Part shown: in pieces, positions 1-9,073 of the stretch | Position numbering within the stretch: position 1 is the stretch's first letter | How the letters are laid out: every line of letters starts with the position of its first letter | From: an uncultured Enterorhabdus sp. | GTDB taxonomy: Bacteria; Actinomycetota; Coriobacteriia; Coriobacteriales; Eggerthellaceae | DNA length: 64,000 nucleotides | Direction of reading: 5' to 3' | Assembly: GCA_947645965.1 (NCBI GenBank) | Contig: CANSES010000003.1 | Span: 1 to 64,000 of the forward strand | The notes under the pieces: model-generated | The model's input: only the letters and a program-made list of their open reading frames with translations | What the model was told of the DNA's origin: nothing | The model's database searches: none | Position numbers and translations under genes: made by a program

Positions 1-1
1 C

Positions 2-1201
2 GAGCGCGGCACCCACGGCAAGGGCAGCCGCATGCACGGCGCCACCGGCGAGGACTTGGTGCTGAAGGTGCCCGTGGGCACCGTGGTGCGCGAGTACTTC
101 GAAGACGAGCGCGAGGTGGGCGAGATGATCGCCGATCTGACCCACGACGGCGAGTCGGTGGTGGTGGCCCGCGGCGGCATGGGCGGCCGCGGCAACATCC
201 ACTTCGTCACCTCCACGCGCCGCGCCCCGGCCTTCGCCGAGCTGGGCGAGCCCTCGGAGGAGCGCTGGATCGAGCTGGAGATGAAGCTCATGGCCGATGC
301 GGCCCTGGTGGGCATGCCCTCGGCGGGGAAGAGCTCGCTCATCGCGAAGATGAGCGCCGCCCGCCCGAAGATCGCCGACTATCCCTTCACCACGCTGGTG
401 CCGAACCTGGGCGTGGCCACCTCGGGGGATCTGTCCTTCGTCGTGGCCGACATCCCCGGCCTCATTGAGGGGGCCAGCGAGGGGCGCGGGCTCGGTCACG
501 AGTTTCTGCGCCACATCGAGCGCACGGCCCTGATCGTGCAGATCGTGGACCTCACGGGCGACTGGGAGGGCCGCGACCCGTTGGAGGACTACGAGATCAT
601 CAAGCGGGAGCTGGCCGAGTACGCGAGCGATTTGGCCGAGCGGCCGCGCATCGTGGTGGCGAACAAGATCGACGTGCCCGGCACCGAGGAGGTCTGCGAG
701 GCCTTGGCGGCGAAGGTGCGCGAGGACTCCATCGCCGCGGCCGGCGGCAACGAGTTTGTGGAGAGCCCCATCGATCCGAAGCTGTACCGCATCAGCGCGC
801 TCACGGGGATGGGCGTCGATTCCCTGAAGGCGGCCATCGCCACGAAGGTGCACGACCTGCGCGAGGCGGCCCGGGCGGCCGCGGAGGCCGACATCCAGTA
901 CGATCACGTGTGGGAGCTGCGCCGCGAGGCCCGCGAGCGCCGCTTCGACATCGTGGCCGAGGGCGACGGCGCCTTCCGCGTGGTAGGCGTGCAGGTGGAA
1001 CGCATGGTGGTGCAGACCGACTGGGAGAACGAGGAGGCGGTGGCCTTCTTCCAGCACCGCTTCAAGAAACTGGGCGTGGACACGGCTCTGGAGAAAGCCG
1101 GCGCCCGCGACGGCGACGAGGTGCGCATCCTGGGCTACTCCTTCGCCTTCGAGTCGCCCACGGCCCATCACGAGGACATGTACCAGGAATTGGATCTGTA
1201 A
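2..1201 (+). CDS. obgE: GTPase ObgE/CgtA (5' truncated by window edge)
   Basis: This is the Obg-family GTPase, which acts in 50S ribosome maturation and stress control. The reading frame is open to the left edge, so part of the glycine-rich Obg fold is missing. Visible parts are the end of the Obg domain (RGGMGGRGNIHF), the G1 motif GMPSAGKSS near base 311, the DIPGLIEGA switch, the NKID motif and a C-terminal OCT domain. Its TAA stop overlaps the proB ATG by one base, which indicates translational coupling. obgE next to proBA is a common arrangement. Identification is secure; only the start is unseen. Confidence 0.97.
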   Translation, partial: ERGTHGKGSRMHGATGEDLVLKVPVGTVVREYFEDEREVGEMIADLTHDGESVVVARGGMGGRGNIHFVTSTRRAPAFAELGEPSEERWIELEMKLMADAALVGMPSAGKSSLIAKMSAARPKIADYPFTTLVPNLGVATSGDLSFVVADIPGLIEGASEGRGLGHEFLRHIERTALIVQIVDLTGDWEGRDPLEDYEIIKRELAEYASDLAERPRIVVANKIDVPGTEEVCEALAAKVREDSIAAAGGNEFVESPIDPKLYRISALTGMGVDSLKAAIATKVHDLREAARAAAEADIQYDHVWELRREARERRFDIVAEGDGAFRVVGVQVERMVVQTDWENEEAVAFFQHRFKKLGVDTALEKAGARDGDEVRILGYSFAFESPTAHHEDMYQELDL

Positions 1202-2340
1202 TGGAAAAGCCGAAGGATCAGGCGCGTCGGCGCCGTTTGGTGGTGAAGATCGGGTCGGCCACGCTGACCACGTCGGAGAGCTCGATCGACTACGGGTTCT
1301 TGGACGAGCTGGCCGCCCAGCTGGATACGGTGCGCCGCGAGGGCTGGGACGTGGTGGTGGTCACCTCGGCCGCCATCGCCTGCGGCCTGGAGGCCTTAGG
1401 GATCGCGAAGCGCCCCACGGACATGCCCAGCCTGCAGGCCGCGGCCTCGGTGGGGCAGAGCGCCCTGTCCACGGCCTATGCCGAGGCCTTCGGAAAGCGG
1501 GATATGCTGACGAGCGTGGTGCTGCTCACCCGCCGCGACACCGCCGACCGCACGGCCTACCTGCACGCCCGCGACACGCTGTGCCGCCTGCTGGAGCTGG
1601 ACGTGGTGCCCATCGTGAACGAGAACGACACGGTGAGTGTGGAGCAGATCCGCTTCGGGGACAACGACACCCTGGCGGCGCTGGTGGCCTGCCTGATCGA
1701 TGCCGACCTCATGGTGATCCTGTCGGATATCGACGGCCTGTACACGGCCAACCCGCAGATCGACCCGTCGGCCACGCTGATCCCCTGCGTGGACCGCGTG
1801 GGCCGCGACATCCTGGCCGCGGCCGGCGGCGCGGTGTCGGGCGTGGGCTCGGGCGGCATGATCACGAAGATCAAAGCGGCCCGGGTGCTCATGGCCGCGG
1901 GCATTCCCATGGTCATCTGCCAGGGGAGGCGCGCCGGCTGCGTGGCCGATGCGGCTCGCGGGGAGTCGGTGGGCACCCTGTTCACCGTGCCGGAGCGACC
2001 CCACGAGATCACGCCCAAGAAGCTGTGGATCGCCCTGGGCGACGCCGTGCACGGCACGCTGGTGGTAGACGAGGGGGCGCGCGCCGCTTTGGTGGAGCGC
2101 GGCAAGTCGCTGCTGTCCGTGGGCATCTGCGAGGTGCGCGGATCCTTCGACTACGACGACATCGTGGACGTGGCCGACGAGACGGGTCACGTGTTCGCCC
2201 GCGGCCGCGCGGCGGCCGGCAGCGATCTGGTGGCGCTCGCCTGCGGCAAGAGCCGCGATGAGGTGGCCGCCAACGCTATCCTGTCGGTTCTGGCCGACCG
2301 GCCCGTCGTCCACCGCGACGAGTTGGTTCTGTTCGAGTAG
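1201..2340 (+). CDS. proB: Glutamate 5-kinase
   Basis: ProB phosphorylates glutamate with ATP, the first step of proline synthesis. The 379-residue product has an amino-acid-kinase domain (KIGSATL near residue 15, VNENDTV, and FGDNDTLAALVA for ATP and substrate) and a C-terminal PUA domain from about residue 275. The ATG at 1201 is chosen because it overlaps the obgE stop and gives the normal family length; the frame is open further upstream only by chance. proA follows after a 266-base gap that holds a hairpin and a repeat cassette. Confidence 0.97.
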   Translation: MEKPKDQARRRRLVVKIGSATLTTSESSIDYGFLDELAAQLDTVRREGWDVVVVTSAAIACGLEALGIAKRPTDMPSLQAAASVGQSALSTAYAEAFGKRDMLTSVVLLTRRDTADRTAYLHARDTLCRLLELDVVPIVNENDTVSVEQIRFGDNDTLAALVACLIDADLMVILSDIDGLYTANPQIDPSATLIPCVDRVGRDILAAAGGAVSGVGSGGMITKIKAARVLMAAGIPMVICQGRRAGCVADAARGESVGTLFTVPERPHEITPKKLWIALGDAVHGTLVVDEGARAALVERGKSLLSVGICEVRGSFDYDDIVDVADETGHVFARGRAAAGSDLVALACGKSRDEVAANAILSVLADRPVVHRDELVLFE

Positions 2341-2351
2341 GTTGGCGGAGC

Positions 2352-2371
2352 GGGCGGGCTGAAGCCCGCCC
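2352..2371 (+). terminator. Perfect 8-bp hairpin after proB
   Basis: GGGCGGGC and GCCCGCCC pair around the loop TGAA, 12 bases after the proB stop. There is no T-run behind it, so it may be an attenuator or an mRNA-stabilising hairpin rather than a full terminator. Confidence 0.45.
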
Positions 2372-2426
2372 CTGCGGAAGAGCGTGGGGTCGCTGGCGGC
2401 GATGATCGGCGCCGGTGATCTTTCAT

Positions 2427-2552
2427 GGCGGGATGGCGCGGGGCCCTCGCGCGCAGATTCCGCAGTCTCGAAAATATTGGTGTAAAATCGCTACACCAAT
2501 ATTTTCGAAAGCGAGGACTTGTTTGAGCACGTGGGTCCCGCGCCATCCCGCC
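2427..2552 (+). repeat. Hairpin cassette copy A (proB-proA intergenic)
   Basis: This is one of six related cassettes. The outer arms 2427-2446 and 2533-2552 pair over 20 positions (19 Watson-Crick, one G.U). The left conserved block (CGCGCAGATTCCGCAG) lies at about 2450-2465. An inner AT-rich 17-bp stem spans 2468-2508 with a 7-base loop. The right conserved block (AAGCGAGGACTTG...GAGCACG) lies at about 2509-2531. It ends 54 bases before the proA start. One + frame through the whole cassette is open and in phase with proA, but the strong RBS sits after it. It shares its inner-stem type with copy F. Confidence 0.85.
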
Positions 2553-2606
2553 CCGGAGGAGCCCCGGCTATTCCCAAGAAGCCCCAAGCCTCAGGAAGGA
2601 AGCCCT

Positions 2607-3884
2607 ATGACATTACGCGATGAGATCGTTGCTTTGGCCCGCGAGGCTAAGGGCGCGAGCGTGAAGCTGGCGACGACGACGGCCGACGAGCGCAACGGGG
2701 CCCTGGCCGCCATGGCGGCGGCCCTGCGCGAGCACGCGGCCGAGATCGTGACGGCCAACGGCGCCGACATGGACGCGGCCCGCGAGGCCGGGACGAGCGA
2801 GGCCCTACTCGATCGGCTCATGCTGGACGAGGGCCGCGTGAACGCCATGGCCGACGCCCTGGACGAGCTGCGGGAACTGCCCGATCCCCTGGGCGTGGTT
2901 TCCCTGGATTCTACCATGTACAACGGCATCCAGCTGCGCCGCGTGAGCGTGCCTCTGGGCGTGGTGGCTATGGTCTACGAGGCGCGGCCCAACGTGACCG
3001 CCGATGCGGCGGGCATCTGCATCAAGTCGGGCAACGCCTGCGTCCTGCGCGGCGGCAGCCTCGCGGCCCGCTCCAACGAGACCATCGCCGACATCCTGGC
3101 TGCGGCGGCCGTGGGCGCCGGCATGCCCGAGGGCTGCATCTGCGCCATCACCACCACCGATCGCGCTGCCACCGACGTGCTCATGGAGCTGCACGGCTTG
3201 GTGGACGTGCTCATCCCCCGGGGCGGGGCCGGCCTCATCCGCCACTGCATGGAGCACGCGAAGGTGCCGGTCATCGAGACGGGCACGGGCAACTGCCACG
3301 TGTACGTGCACGAGAGCGCTGATCCCGCCATGGCCCACGACATCATCATGAACGCGAAGTGCCGCCGTCTGGGCGTGTGCAACGCCGCGGAGACCCTGCT
3401 GGTGGACAAGGCCGTGGCTGCGGCGGTACTGCCGGCCATCCTGCGCGACCTGGCGGCCGCGGGCATCACCATTCACGGTGACGAGACGGCGCGCGCCCTG
3501 GCGGCCGAGGTGGGGCTGGCCCCCGAAGCCGTGGCTGAGGCCACCGATGCGGACTGGGCCACCGAGTACCTGGGACCCCATCTGGCCGTGGGCTGCGTGG
3601 CGGGGCTGGATGCGGCCATCGATCATATCAACCGCTACGGCACGAAGCACTCCGAGGCCATCGTGGCCACCGACGAGGCCGCCATCGAGGCCTTCCTGGC
3701 CCGGGTGGATGCGGCCGCGGTGTACGCCAACGCCTCGACGGCCTTCACCGACGGCGGCCAGTTCGGCCTGGGGGCCGAGATCGGCATCTCCACCCAGAAG
3801 ATCCATGCCCGCGGGCCCTTCGCCCTGGAGGCGCTCACGTCCTACAAGTACGTGCTGCGCGGCGACGGCCAGGTGCGGGCCTAG
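2607..3884 (+). CDS. proA: Gamma-glutamyl phosphate reductase
   Basis: ProA reduces glutamyl-5-phosphate to the semialdehyde with NADPH, the second proline step. The 425-residue product has the aldehyde-dehydrogenase fold, with the catalytic cysteine at about residue 258 in RRLGVCNAAETLLVD. The ATG at 2607 follows the RBS AGGAAGGA at 2593-2600. The frame stays open upstream to 2415 through cassette A, but family length and RBS favour 2607. It probably shares a transcript with proB, with cassette A lying between the two. Confidence 0.97.
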   Translation: MTLRDEIVALAREAKGASVKLATTTADERNGALAAMAAALREHAAEIVTANGADMDAAREAGTSEALLDRLMLDEGRVNAMADALDELRELPDPLGVVSLDSTMYNGIQLRRVSVPLGVVAMVYEARPNVTADAAGICIKSGNACVLRGGSLAARSNETIADILAAAAVGAGMPEGCICAITTTDRAATDVLMELHGLVDVLIPRGGAGLIRHCMEHAKVPVIETGTGNCHVYVHESADPAMAHDIIMNAKCRRLGVCNAAETLLVDKAVAAAVLPAILRDLAAAGITIHGDETARALAAEVGLAPEAVAEATDADWATEYLGPHLAVGCVAGLDAAIDHINRYGTKHSEAIVATDEAAIEAFLARVDAAAVYANASTAFTDGGQFGLGAEIGISTQKIHARGPFALEALTSYKYVLRGDGQVRA

Positions 3885-3892
3885 GTTCGGCT

Positions 3893-4597
3893 GTGGGCGA
3901 AAGCAGCGAGATGGGTGCCGTGGAGCGCGGTGCGGCGCCCGTGGTGTGCGAGCGCTTCGATGACCTGGGCGCCGATGGGGCACCGGTGCGCCTCGGCATC
4001 ATGGGGGGCACCTTCGACCCTATTCACCTGGGGCATCTGGCCTGTGCGGAACAGTCGCGGGAGGCCTTTGGGCTGGCGGCCGTGGTGTTCATCCCCACGG
4101 GCCGGCCGGCCTTCAAGCGCGATCGCGCCGTGACCGACGGGCGGTTGCGTCTGGAGATGTGCCGCGCCGCCGTGGCGTCCAATCCCGCCTTCGACGTGAG
4201 CCCCCTGGAGGTGGACCGCCCCGGCGTCACCTACGCGGTGGACACGTTGCGGGCCCTGGCGGCCCATTACCCGCCGAACGTGGAGCTGTTCTTCATCGCG
4301 GGGGCCGACTCCATCCTGTCCATCGCCCGCTGGCACAAGAGCGCGGAAGTGGCCCGTCTGGCCCGCTTTGCGGCGGCCACGCGGCCCGGCTACGTGGTGA
4401 CCGACGAGTTCAAGGCCGAGCTGGCCGCGCGGGGCGACTTTCGGGTGGACTATTTCGAGGTGACGGCCCTGGCCATCTCGTCGAGCTATCTGCGGCAGCG
4501 GGCGGCATCGGGGCTGTCGCTGCGCTATCTGACCCCCGAGCCGGTGCGCGCTCTCATCGATGAGCGCGGGCTGTACCGCGCCGGGACGGACGAGTAA
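3893..4597 (+). CDS. nadD: Nicotinate-nucleotide adenylyltransferase
   Basis: NadD adenylates nicotinate mononucleotide in NAD synthesis. It shows the nucleotidyltransferase signature GGTFDPIHLGHL, the central FIAGADSILSIARWHK segment and the C-terminal ISSSYLRQR motif. The GTG at 3893, eight bases after proA, gives 234 residues with a short N-terminal extension; ATG at 3911 is an in-frame alternative. It belongs to the nadD-yqeK-rsfS cluster, which is widely conserved. Confidence 0.95.
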   Translation: MGESSEMGAVERGAAPVVCERFDDLGADGAPVRLGIMGGTFDPIHLGHLACAEQSREAFGLAAVVFIPTGRPAFKRDRAVTDGRLRLEMCRAAVASNPAFDVSPLEVDRPGVTYAVDTLRALAAHYPPNVELFFIAGADSILSIARWHKSAEVARLARFAAATRPGYVVTDEFKAELAARGDFRVDYFEVTALAISSSYLRQRAASGLSLRYLTPEPVRALIDERGLYRAGTDE

Positions 4598-4612
4598 GGA
4601 AGCGAGGACCCT

Positions 4613-5257
4613 ATGGGCGATACGAACCCCTTCTCCGAGGAATTCTTCGAGGCGCGCCGCGCCGAATTGGAAGGACGCGTGGGCCCGCGACGCTTTCAAC
4701 ACAGCTTGGGCGTGGCGGACACGGCGGCCGCGTTGGCCCGGGTCTACGGGGCCGACGAGGATGAGGCGCGCCTGGCAGGGCTTTTGCACGACTGGGACAA
4801 GGGCTTTGACGACCCGGGCATTCTGGCGCGGGCCGACGAGGTGGGCCTGGCCCTGTCCGACGAGTTGCGCGCCATGCCCCGGGTGCTGCACGGCCTGACG
4901 GCCGCGGCGGCCCTGCGCCGCGATTTCCCCGTCCTGCCCGAGACGGTGCTCACCGCCGTTGAGCGCCACACCTTGGGCGAGGTGGCCATGGGCGATCTGG
5001 ATATGATCATCTACATCGCCGACGCCCTGGAGCCGGGCCGTACGGGCAAGACCGTGGAGAAACTGCGGAAGCAGATCGGAGAGGTGCCGCTGCGCGAGCT
5101 GTTCTTAGAGGTGTACGCCTACTGGGTGCGGCTCATCATGGAGCGCCGCCATCCCATGTACTCCCGTACCACTGAAATTTGGAACTCCTACATGCCCGAG
5201 CAGGAGGTATTCCACGCGGCACTCGGTGCCGACACGATGCCCTACGGGCGTCCCTAG
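4613..5257 (+). CDS. yqeK: YqeK-family HD-domain hydrolase
   Basis: The 214-residue protein has the HD metal-binding pattern: a His in RRFQHSLGVAD, HDWDK about 45 residues later, and a further His in VERHTLGEVAMGDLD. Characterised YqeK proteins are symmetrical diadenosine tetraphosphate hydrolases; that activity here is inferred from the family. The start follows the RBS GCGAGGA. The position between nadD and rsfS is the classic context. Confidence 0.88.
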   Translation: MGDTNPFSEEFFEARRAELEGRVGPRRFQHSLGVADTAAALARVYGADEDEARLAGLLHDWDKGFDDPGILARADEVGLALSDELRAMPRVLHGLTAAAALRRDFPVLPETVLTAVERHTLGEVAMGDLDMIIYIADALEPGRTGKTVEKLRKQIGEVPLRELFLEVYAYWVRLIMERRHPMYSRTTEIWNSYMPEQEVFHAALGADTMPYGRP

Positions 5258-5395
5258 GCTGCGGCGACGGGACTTGACGGGCCGCGCGACGCGCCGTGGG
5301 GCCCTCGGGCCGGCCGTTTCTTCTCCGCGGGCGGTGGGGACACATTGTGCTAAGGTATGCAGGCAAAAATTGAGCTTTTGGAAGTGAGGATAGCT

Positions 5396-5833
5396 ATGAC
5401 CGACGCCGTTGCCGAACAGGCTGCGTTTTCACGGAAGTGCGCCATCATCGCCGCCCGGGCGGCCGATGAGAAGAAGGCCACCGACATCATGGTGCAGGAG
5501 GTGCGCGAGCTGATCGGCGTGACCGACTACTTCATCATCGCCACGGCGGCGAACTCCCGCCAGGTGGACGCCATCATCGACGAGATCGAGGACAAGCTGC
5601 GCGAGGACGCGGGCATCAAGCCCACCCATCGCGAGGTGTCCGCCGATGGCAGCTGGTCGCTTCTGGACTACGGCAACATCGTGGTGCACGTGTTCATGCC
5701 CGAGACCCGCGAGTACTATCGCCTGGAGGCGCTGTGGAACGACGCCCCCACCATCGATCTGGCCGCCGAGGCCGGTCTGACGGACCTGCAGTACTCCGAT
5801 CGCATCGCGAAGCTGTTGTCCCAGGCCCTCTAA
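5396..5833 (+). CDS. rsfS: Ribosomal silencing factor RsfS
   Basis: RsfS binds ribosomal protein L14 and blocks subunit joining when nutrients are low. The conserved core is clear: DIMVQEVRELIGVTDYFIIA, the RQVDAIIDEIED helix, and GSWSLLDYGNIVVHVF. The ATG at 5396 is preferred because AGTGAGGA precedes it; the frame also opens at 5357, which would add 13 unsupported residues. The product is 145 residues. Confidence 0.93.
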   Translation: MTDAVAEQAAFSRKCAIIAARAADEKKATDIMVQEVRELIGVTDYFIIATAANSRQVDAIIDEIEDKLREDAGIKPTHREVSADGSWSLLDYGNIVVHVFMPETREYYRLEALWNDAPTIDLAAEAGLTDLQYSDRIAKLLSQAL

Positions 5834-5968
5834 GCCGTCTCGTATTCGCCGCAGTACCGTCTTCCAGTCGTGAAGAAGTCGTGGGGATCGCCCTCGCGAC
5901 TTCGCGTTGGAGGGCCTTGCGGCCTTCAACAGGATACCTGATGCACGGCTGACGGTCTCCTGCTCCTG

Positions 5969-6002
5969 CGACCCGCAGGTTCTTGCCGGAACCTGCGGGT
6001 CG
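5969..6002 (+). terminator. 14-bp perfect hairpin after rsfS
   Basis: CGACCCGCAGGTTC (5969-5982) and GAACCTGCGGGTCG (5989-6002) pair perfectly around a 6-base loop. There is no long T-run, which is common for terminators in G+C-rich Actinobacteria. Confidence 0.6.
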
Positions 6003-6195
6003 TCCTGTAGATGGGGGCTGGCGTGTCCCCGCGCCGGGGGAGAAGGGCGCGGCATCGAGCGGCTGGCAACCTGTTGGCGGCCCCACGGGTACCGGGCTTC
6101 GCGCGGTGCCATGCCTGAAGCTCGTCCGAGACGAACCTGCTCCTGGGAGTTCACCCCTGGCTTTTGCCGCTCTTTGGCCGTCGCAGAACGCCTGC

Positions 6196-6223
6196 TTGCG
6201 CGAACGGCGCAGGCTGCTAGGAT
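6196..6223 (+). promoter_or_regulatory. Candidate promoter of the BTAD regulator
   Basis: TTGCGC and TAGGAT are separated by 16 bases, about 40 bases ahead of the GTG at 6264. The match to a housekeeping sigma promoter is partial. Confidence 0.3.
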
Positions 6224-6263
6224 GGCCCGCCGTTGTGGAAGCCAGCGGCGAAAGGAGCCGGAC

Positions 6264-8948
6264 GTGTCTCGCTTTATTCTTCAATCTGCCTGTCGGGGGC
6301 GCCGACCGCGCGGGGTCGGCCCTCAGCGCTTGGCGAGTCGGCCGGCGTTGGTGTCCCGCCTGCTGGCCGACCGCCGGGCCGCGCGGGTGCTGTGCGCCCC
6401 CGATGGCTTTGGGAAGACGGCTTTGGCCTGCGAGTACGCCGAGGTGATGTTCGGATTCCAACACGTGTACTGGATCAACGGGCTCTCTCCCTGCTTCTTG
6501 CGGGACCTGGACGCCGGCGTCATCGACACGGTGCTCTGCCATGAGCGCAGCCAATGCGATCTCGTGGTCTTCGACGACGTGCCGGGGCTGGATGAAGAGC
6601 GTGCCGCGGCCTTTGGCGCCGTGGTGGCCGCCTTGCTGGCCGCGGGAATGGAGGTGCTGGCGATCACGACGCCGAGCCGCGAGGGGAGCCTTGCGCTGGC
6701 GTGTCCCGCCGTGCGGCTCGATGGGCGCGATCTGCTGGTAAGCGAGGAGGAGGCTTGCGGTGACGGGTCGGCATTCCTCTCCGCAACCGCCTCGCCCCTG
6801 GTGCTCGGGGCGCGGATACCCTGCCTGCGCTGGGGCGAGGAAGGCGTCGCCCGTCTTTTGGCCGGCTGTGCCCGTGAGGTGCTGCCGACGGATTTGCGAT
6901 TGCTCCAGTGGGTGCTGCTGGCCCTGGGCCGCGGTCGCCGTACGGCGGCGGAGGCATTGCTGGGGCCGGCCCGCGGCGGAGAGGCCTGGACGTGGCTGGG
7001 GGAGCGCTACCCCTTTCTCGGGGTGAACGACGACGAGGGCGCCTTCGAGACCGTGCCCGTGACCGTGGATGCCCTGCGCGCGGGTCTGGGAGCCCCGGGG
7101 GCGGCTGTGGCCGACAGGGACGCACTGGTGCTGGGGTTGGCATCTCGGCTGATCGGGGAGGGAAGGCCCGAGCGGGGCGCGGCTCTGGCGGCGGCCTTCG
7201 CCTCGACGGCGGCCCTCGTGCTCTGGCTGCCCCCGGTGGCCGGCGCGTTGCTGTGGCAGGACGCTGCCGAGGCTCTAGAGGGGCTCGCTGATCGCGTGGG
7301 CCGCCAGAGCCTCGACGGGCATCCCGCGGTGAGCCTGTCCATGGCCGCCGCGGTCGCCCAGCGGGGCGACGGGCGGACGGCCGTGGCGCTCTCTCGCCGC
7401 GTCTTGGCCGCGCCGGCCCAGGCGCCCCAGATCGAGGCGGCCGCGGCCCTCGTGGCCTACCGTTGGGGCGCGAGCCCCCAGCGCGCCGCCGTGCTGCCGT
7501 TGCTCGCTCGCTGGTGCGAGGAGGCTTCAGGGGCCGATGCCTTTCGGGAAGACCGCGCTTCTGCCACCACCACGGCGCCCGCGGCTCCCAGCGTTCTCGA
7601 CTCCGACGACCGCGCTGCCTTGGACCTGCTTGTGGCCGTCACCGTGGTCGAGGCCCGGCCGCGGGAGGCCCTGGCCCGGTGGGCGGCGACGTGCCTCGGG
7701 GCCGGCGCAGTTGCGTGGGATCGGGGCCCGCGGGCCCAGAGCCTGCTTTTGGCGGCGGCCTGGGTCGTCGACGCCCTGGCCGCCACGGGGGCTTTCGAGC
7801 CGCGCCGCGAAGATCGGGCGCTGCTCGCCAGCGACGACTTCGCCCTGTTGGCTGCCGTCGTCGCCACGGCCTTGGACGAGATGGCGGCGACGGGCGACGG
7901 CGTGGGCTACGGGGGCCGCCGCGCCGCCGAGGCCCTCCAGCGCATCGAGGGGGCTCTCGTTCTCGCGGGTTTTCGCCCCTGCCCAACGGCACTGGCCCAA
8001 CCGTGCGATCGCCCCTTCGCCGAGGTACCGCCCCGTCCGGTGCCCTCCCATCCCGGTGTCGCGCGCGGTCTGACCGTGCCCCTGGCCCCGAACGACCTGT
8101 CCGACCTGACCACCGCCGCGGCCCATCGCGTGGCCGGGGCCGCCGCACCCCTGCGGGCGCCCCGGCTGCACGTGCGCCTGTTCGGCACCATGGTGGTGCA
8201 TATCGGCGAGGTCGAGGTGTCGTCCCAGCTGCTGTCCCGCAAGAAGGCGCGCCTGCTGCTGGCCCTGCTCGTGCTGCACCGCGGCCGCGAGCTGACCCGC
8301 GACGGGCTGGCGGCCATGCTGTGGCCCCAGGCCGACCCGCGCACCGCCACCAAGAGCTTCTACCGCTTGTGGGGCGAGCTGGCGGCCATCCTCTCGGTGG
8401 ACGGGGAGTGCCCCTACCTGGTGCGCGACCAGCAGCGCTGCCACTTGAACGCGGCCCTGTGCACCAGCGACGTGATGGAGTTCGAGGAGCTGATCCGCGC
8501 CCTGCTCTTCGGTCTTGCCGGCGGACCGACGGGCTGGGAGGAGATGCTGCGCCAGGTGCAGGAGTCCTTCGACGGCGAGCTTCTGCCCGCCGAGCGCCGC
8601 AACGAGACCGTCGCCGCCTTCCGCCAGCGCTACGCCACCGAGCTGGTGGACGCCCTGGTGGCCGCGTCGGCCCGGCTGCGCTCCTTCGGCGAGCTGCAGG
8701 GGGCGCTGTGGTGCGCCCGCGAGGCCCTGCGCCGCGATCGCACCCGCGAAGACGGCTATGCGGCTCTCATGGAGGCTCAGCTGGCAGTGGGTCAGCGGGC
8801 CGGCGCCCTGGACACGTTTCTGGCCTGTCGGGGCTACCTGGCCGACGAGTTGGGCCTGGATCCCTCGCCCCAGATCATGGCGCTGCACCAGCGATTGGTC
8901 GATGGCGGCCGCGACTTTCGGGAAAAAGAGGAATTGTTACGCGGATGA
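6264..8948 (+). CDS. Large BTAD (SARP-like) transcriptional regulator with N-terminal ATPase
   Basis: The 894-residue protein has a P-loop-like motif APDGFGKT at about residues 45-52, a Walker-B-like LVVFDDVPG, a long Ala-rich helical middle, and from about residue 635 an OmpR-type winged helix (VRLFGTMVV, LSRKKARLLLALLVLHRG, ELTRDGLAAMLWP) followed by a bacterial transcriptional activation domain. GTG at 6264 is chosen because AAAGGAG lies six bases upstream. SARP/MalT-like regulators sense ligands through the ATPase-helical region; the ligand here is unknown. It lies 125 bases before cydA on the same strand, so cydAB is a possible target by inference only. Regulators of this type are frequent in Eggerthellaceae. 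Confidence 0.8.
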   Translation: MSRFILQSACRGRRPRGVGPQRLASRPALVSRLLADRRAARVLCAPDGFGKTALACEYAEVMFGFQHVYWINGLSPCFLRDLDAGVIDTVLCHERSQCDLVVFDDVPGLDEERAAAFGAVVAALLAAGMEVLAITTPSREGSLALACPAVRLDGRDLLVSEEEACGDGSAFLSATASPLVLGARIPCLRWGEEGVARLLAGCAREVLPTDLRLLQWVLLALGRGRRTAAEALLGPARGGEAWTWLGERYPFLGVNDDEGAFETVPVTVDALRAGLGAPGAAVADRDALVLGLASRLIGEGRPERGAALAAAFASTAALVLWLPPVAGALLWQDAAEALEGLADRVGRQSLDGHPAVSLSMAAAVAQRGDGRTAVALSRRVLAAPAQAPQIEAAAALVAYRWGASPQRAAVLPLLARWCEEASGADAFREDRASATTTAPAAPSVLDSDDRAALDLLVAVTVVEARPREALARWAATCLGAGAVAWDRGPRAQSLLLAAAWVVDALAATGAFEPRREDRALLASDDFALLAAVVATALDEMAATGDGVGYGGRRAAEALQRIEGALVLAGFRPCPTALAQPCDRPFAEVPPRPVPSHPGVARGLTVPLAPNDLSDLTTAAAHRVAGAAAPLRAPRLHVRLFGTMVVHIGEVEVSSQLLSRKKARLLLALLVLHRGRELTRDGLAAMLWPQADPRTATKSFYRLWGELAAILSVDGECPYLVRDQQRCHLNAALCTSDVMEFEELIRALLFGLAGGPTGWEEMLRQVQESFDGELLPAERRNETVAAFRQRYATELVDALVAASARLRSFGELQGALWCAREALRRDRTREDGYAALMEAQLAVGQRAGALDTFLACRGYLADELGLDPSPQIMALHQRLVDGGRDFREKEELLRG

Positions 8949-8951
8949 CAC

Positions 8952-8966
8952 TGGGGAATTTCCCCA
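8952..8966. promoter_or_regulatory. Perfect 15-base palindrome upstream of cydA
   Basis: TGGGGAA-T-TTCCCCA is a complete inverted repeat about 107 bases before the cydA ATG, directly after the regulator gene. A TAGTAT box lies at 8975-8980. It could be a binding site for a dimeric regulator; which one is unknown. Confidence 0.35.
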
Positions 8967-9073
8967 TAAACAGGTAGTATGGTCTCGGCCGTCTCAGGGG
9001 GAGGCGCCATGCATCGATCATTGTCCGGGCGAGGGGAGGACCGCACCGGGCCTGCTTTGAAAGGGGGTGTGCC

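Larger units (their letters stand above)
5834..6263. other. 430-base non-coding stretch between rsfS and the BTAD regulator
   Basis: It contains the strong hairpin at 5969-6002 and a possible promoter close to the next gene (TTGCGC at 6196-6201, 16 bases, TAGGAT at 6218-6223). The regulator's frame is open across this stretch, but it shows no family-like sequence or RBS before 6264. No repeat cassette core is present. Confidence 0.6.

Noticed and set aside
2415..2606. N-terminal extension of ProA through cassette A
   Set aside because: The frame is open, but no family member has it and a strong RBS precedes the ATG at 2607.
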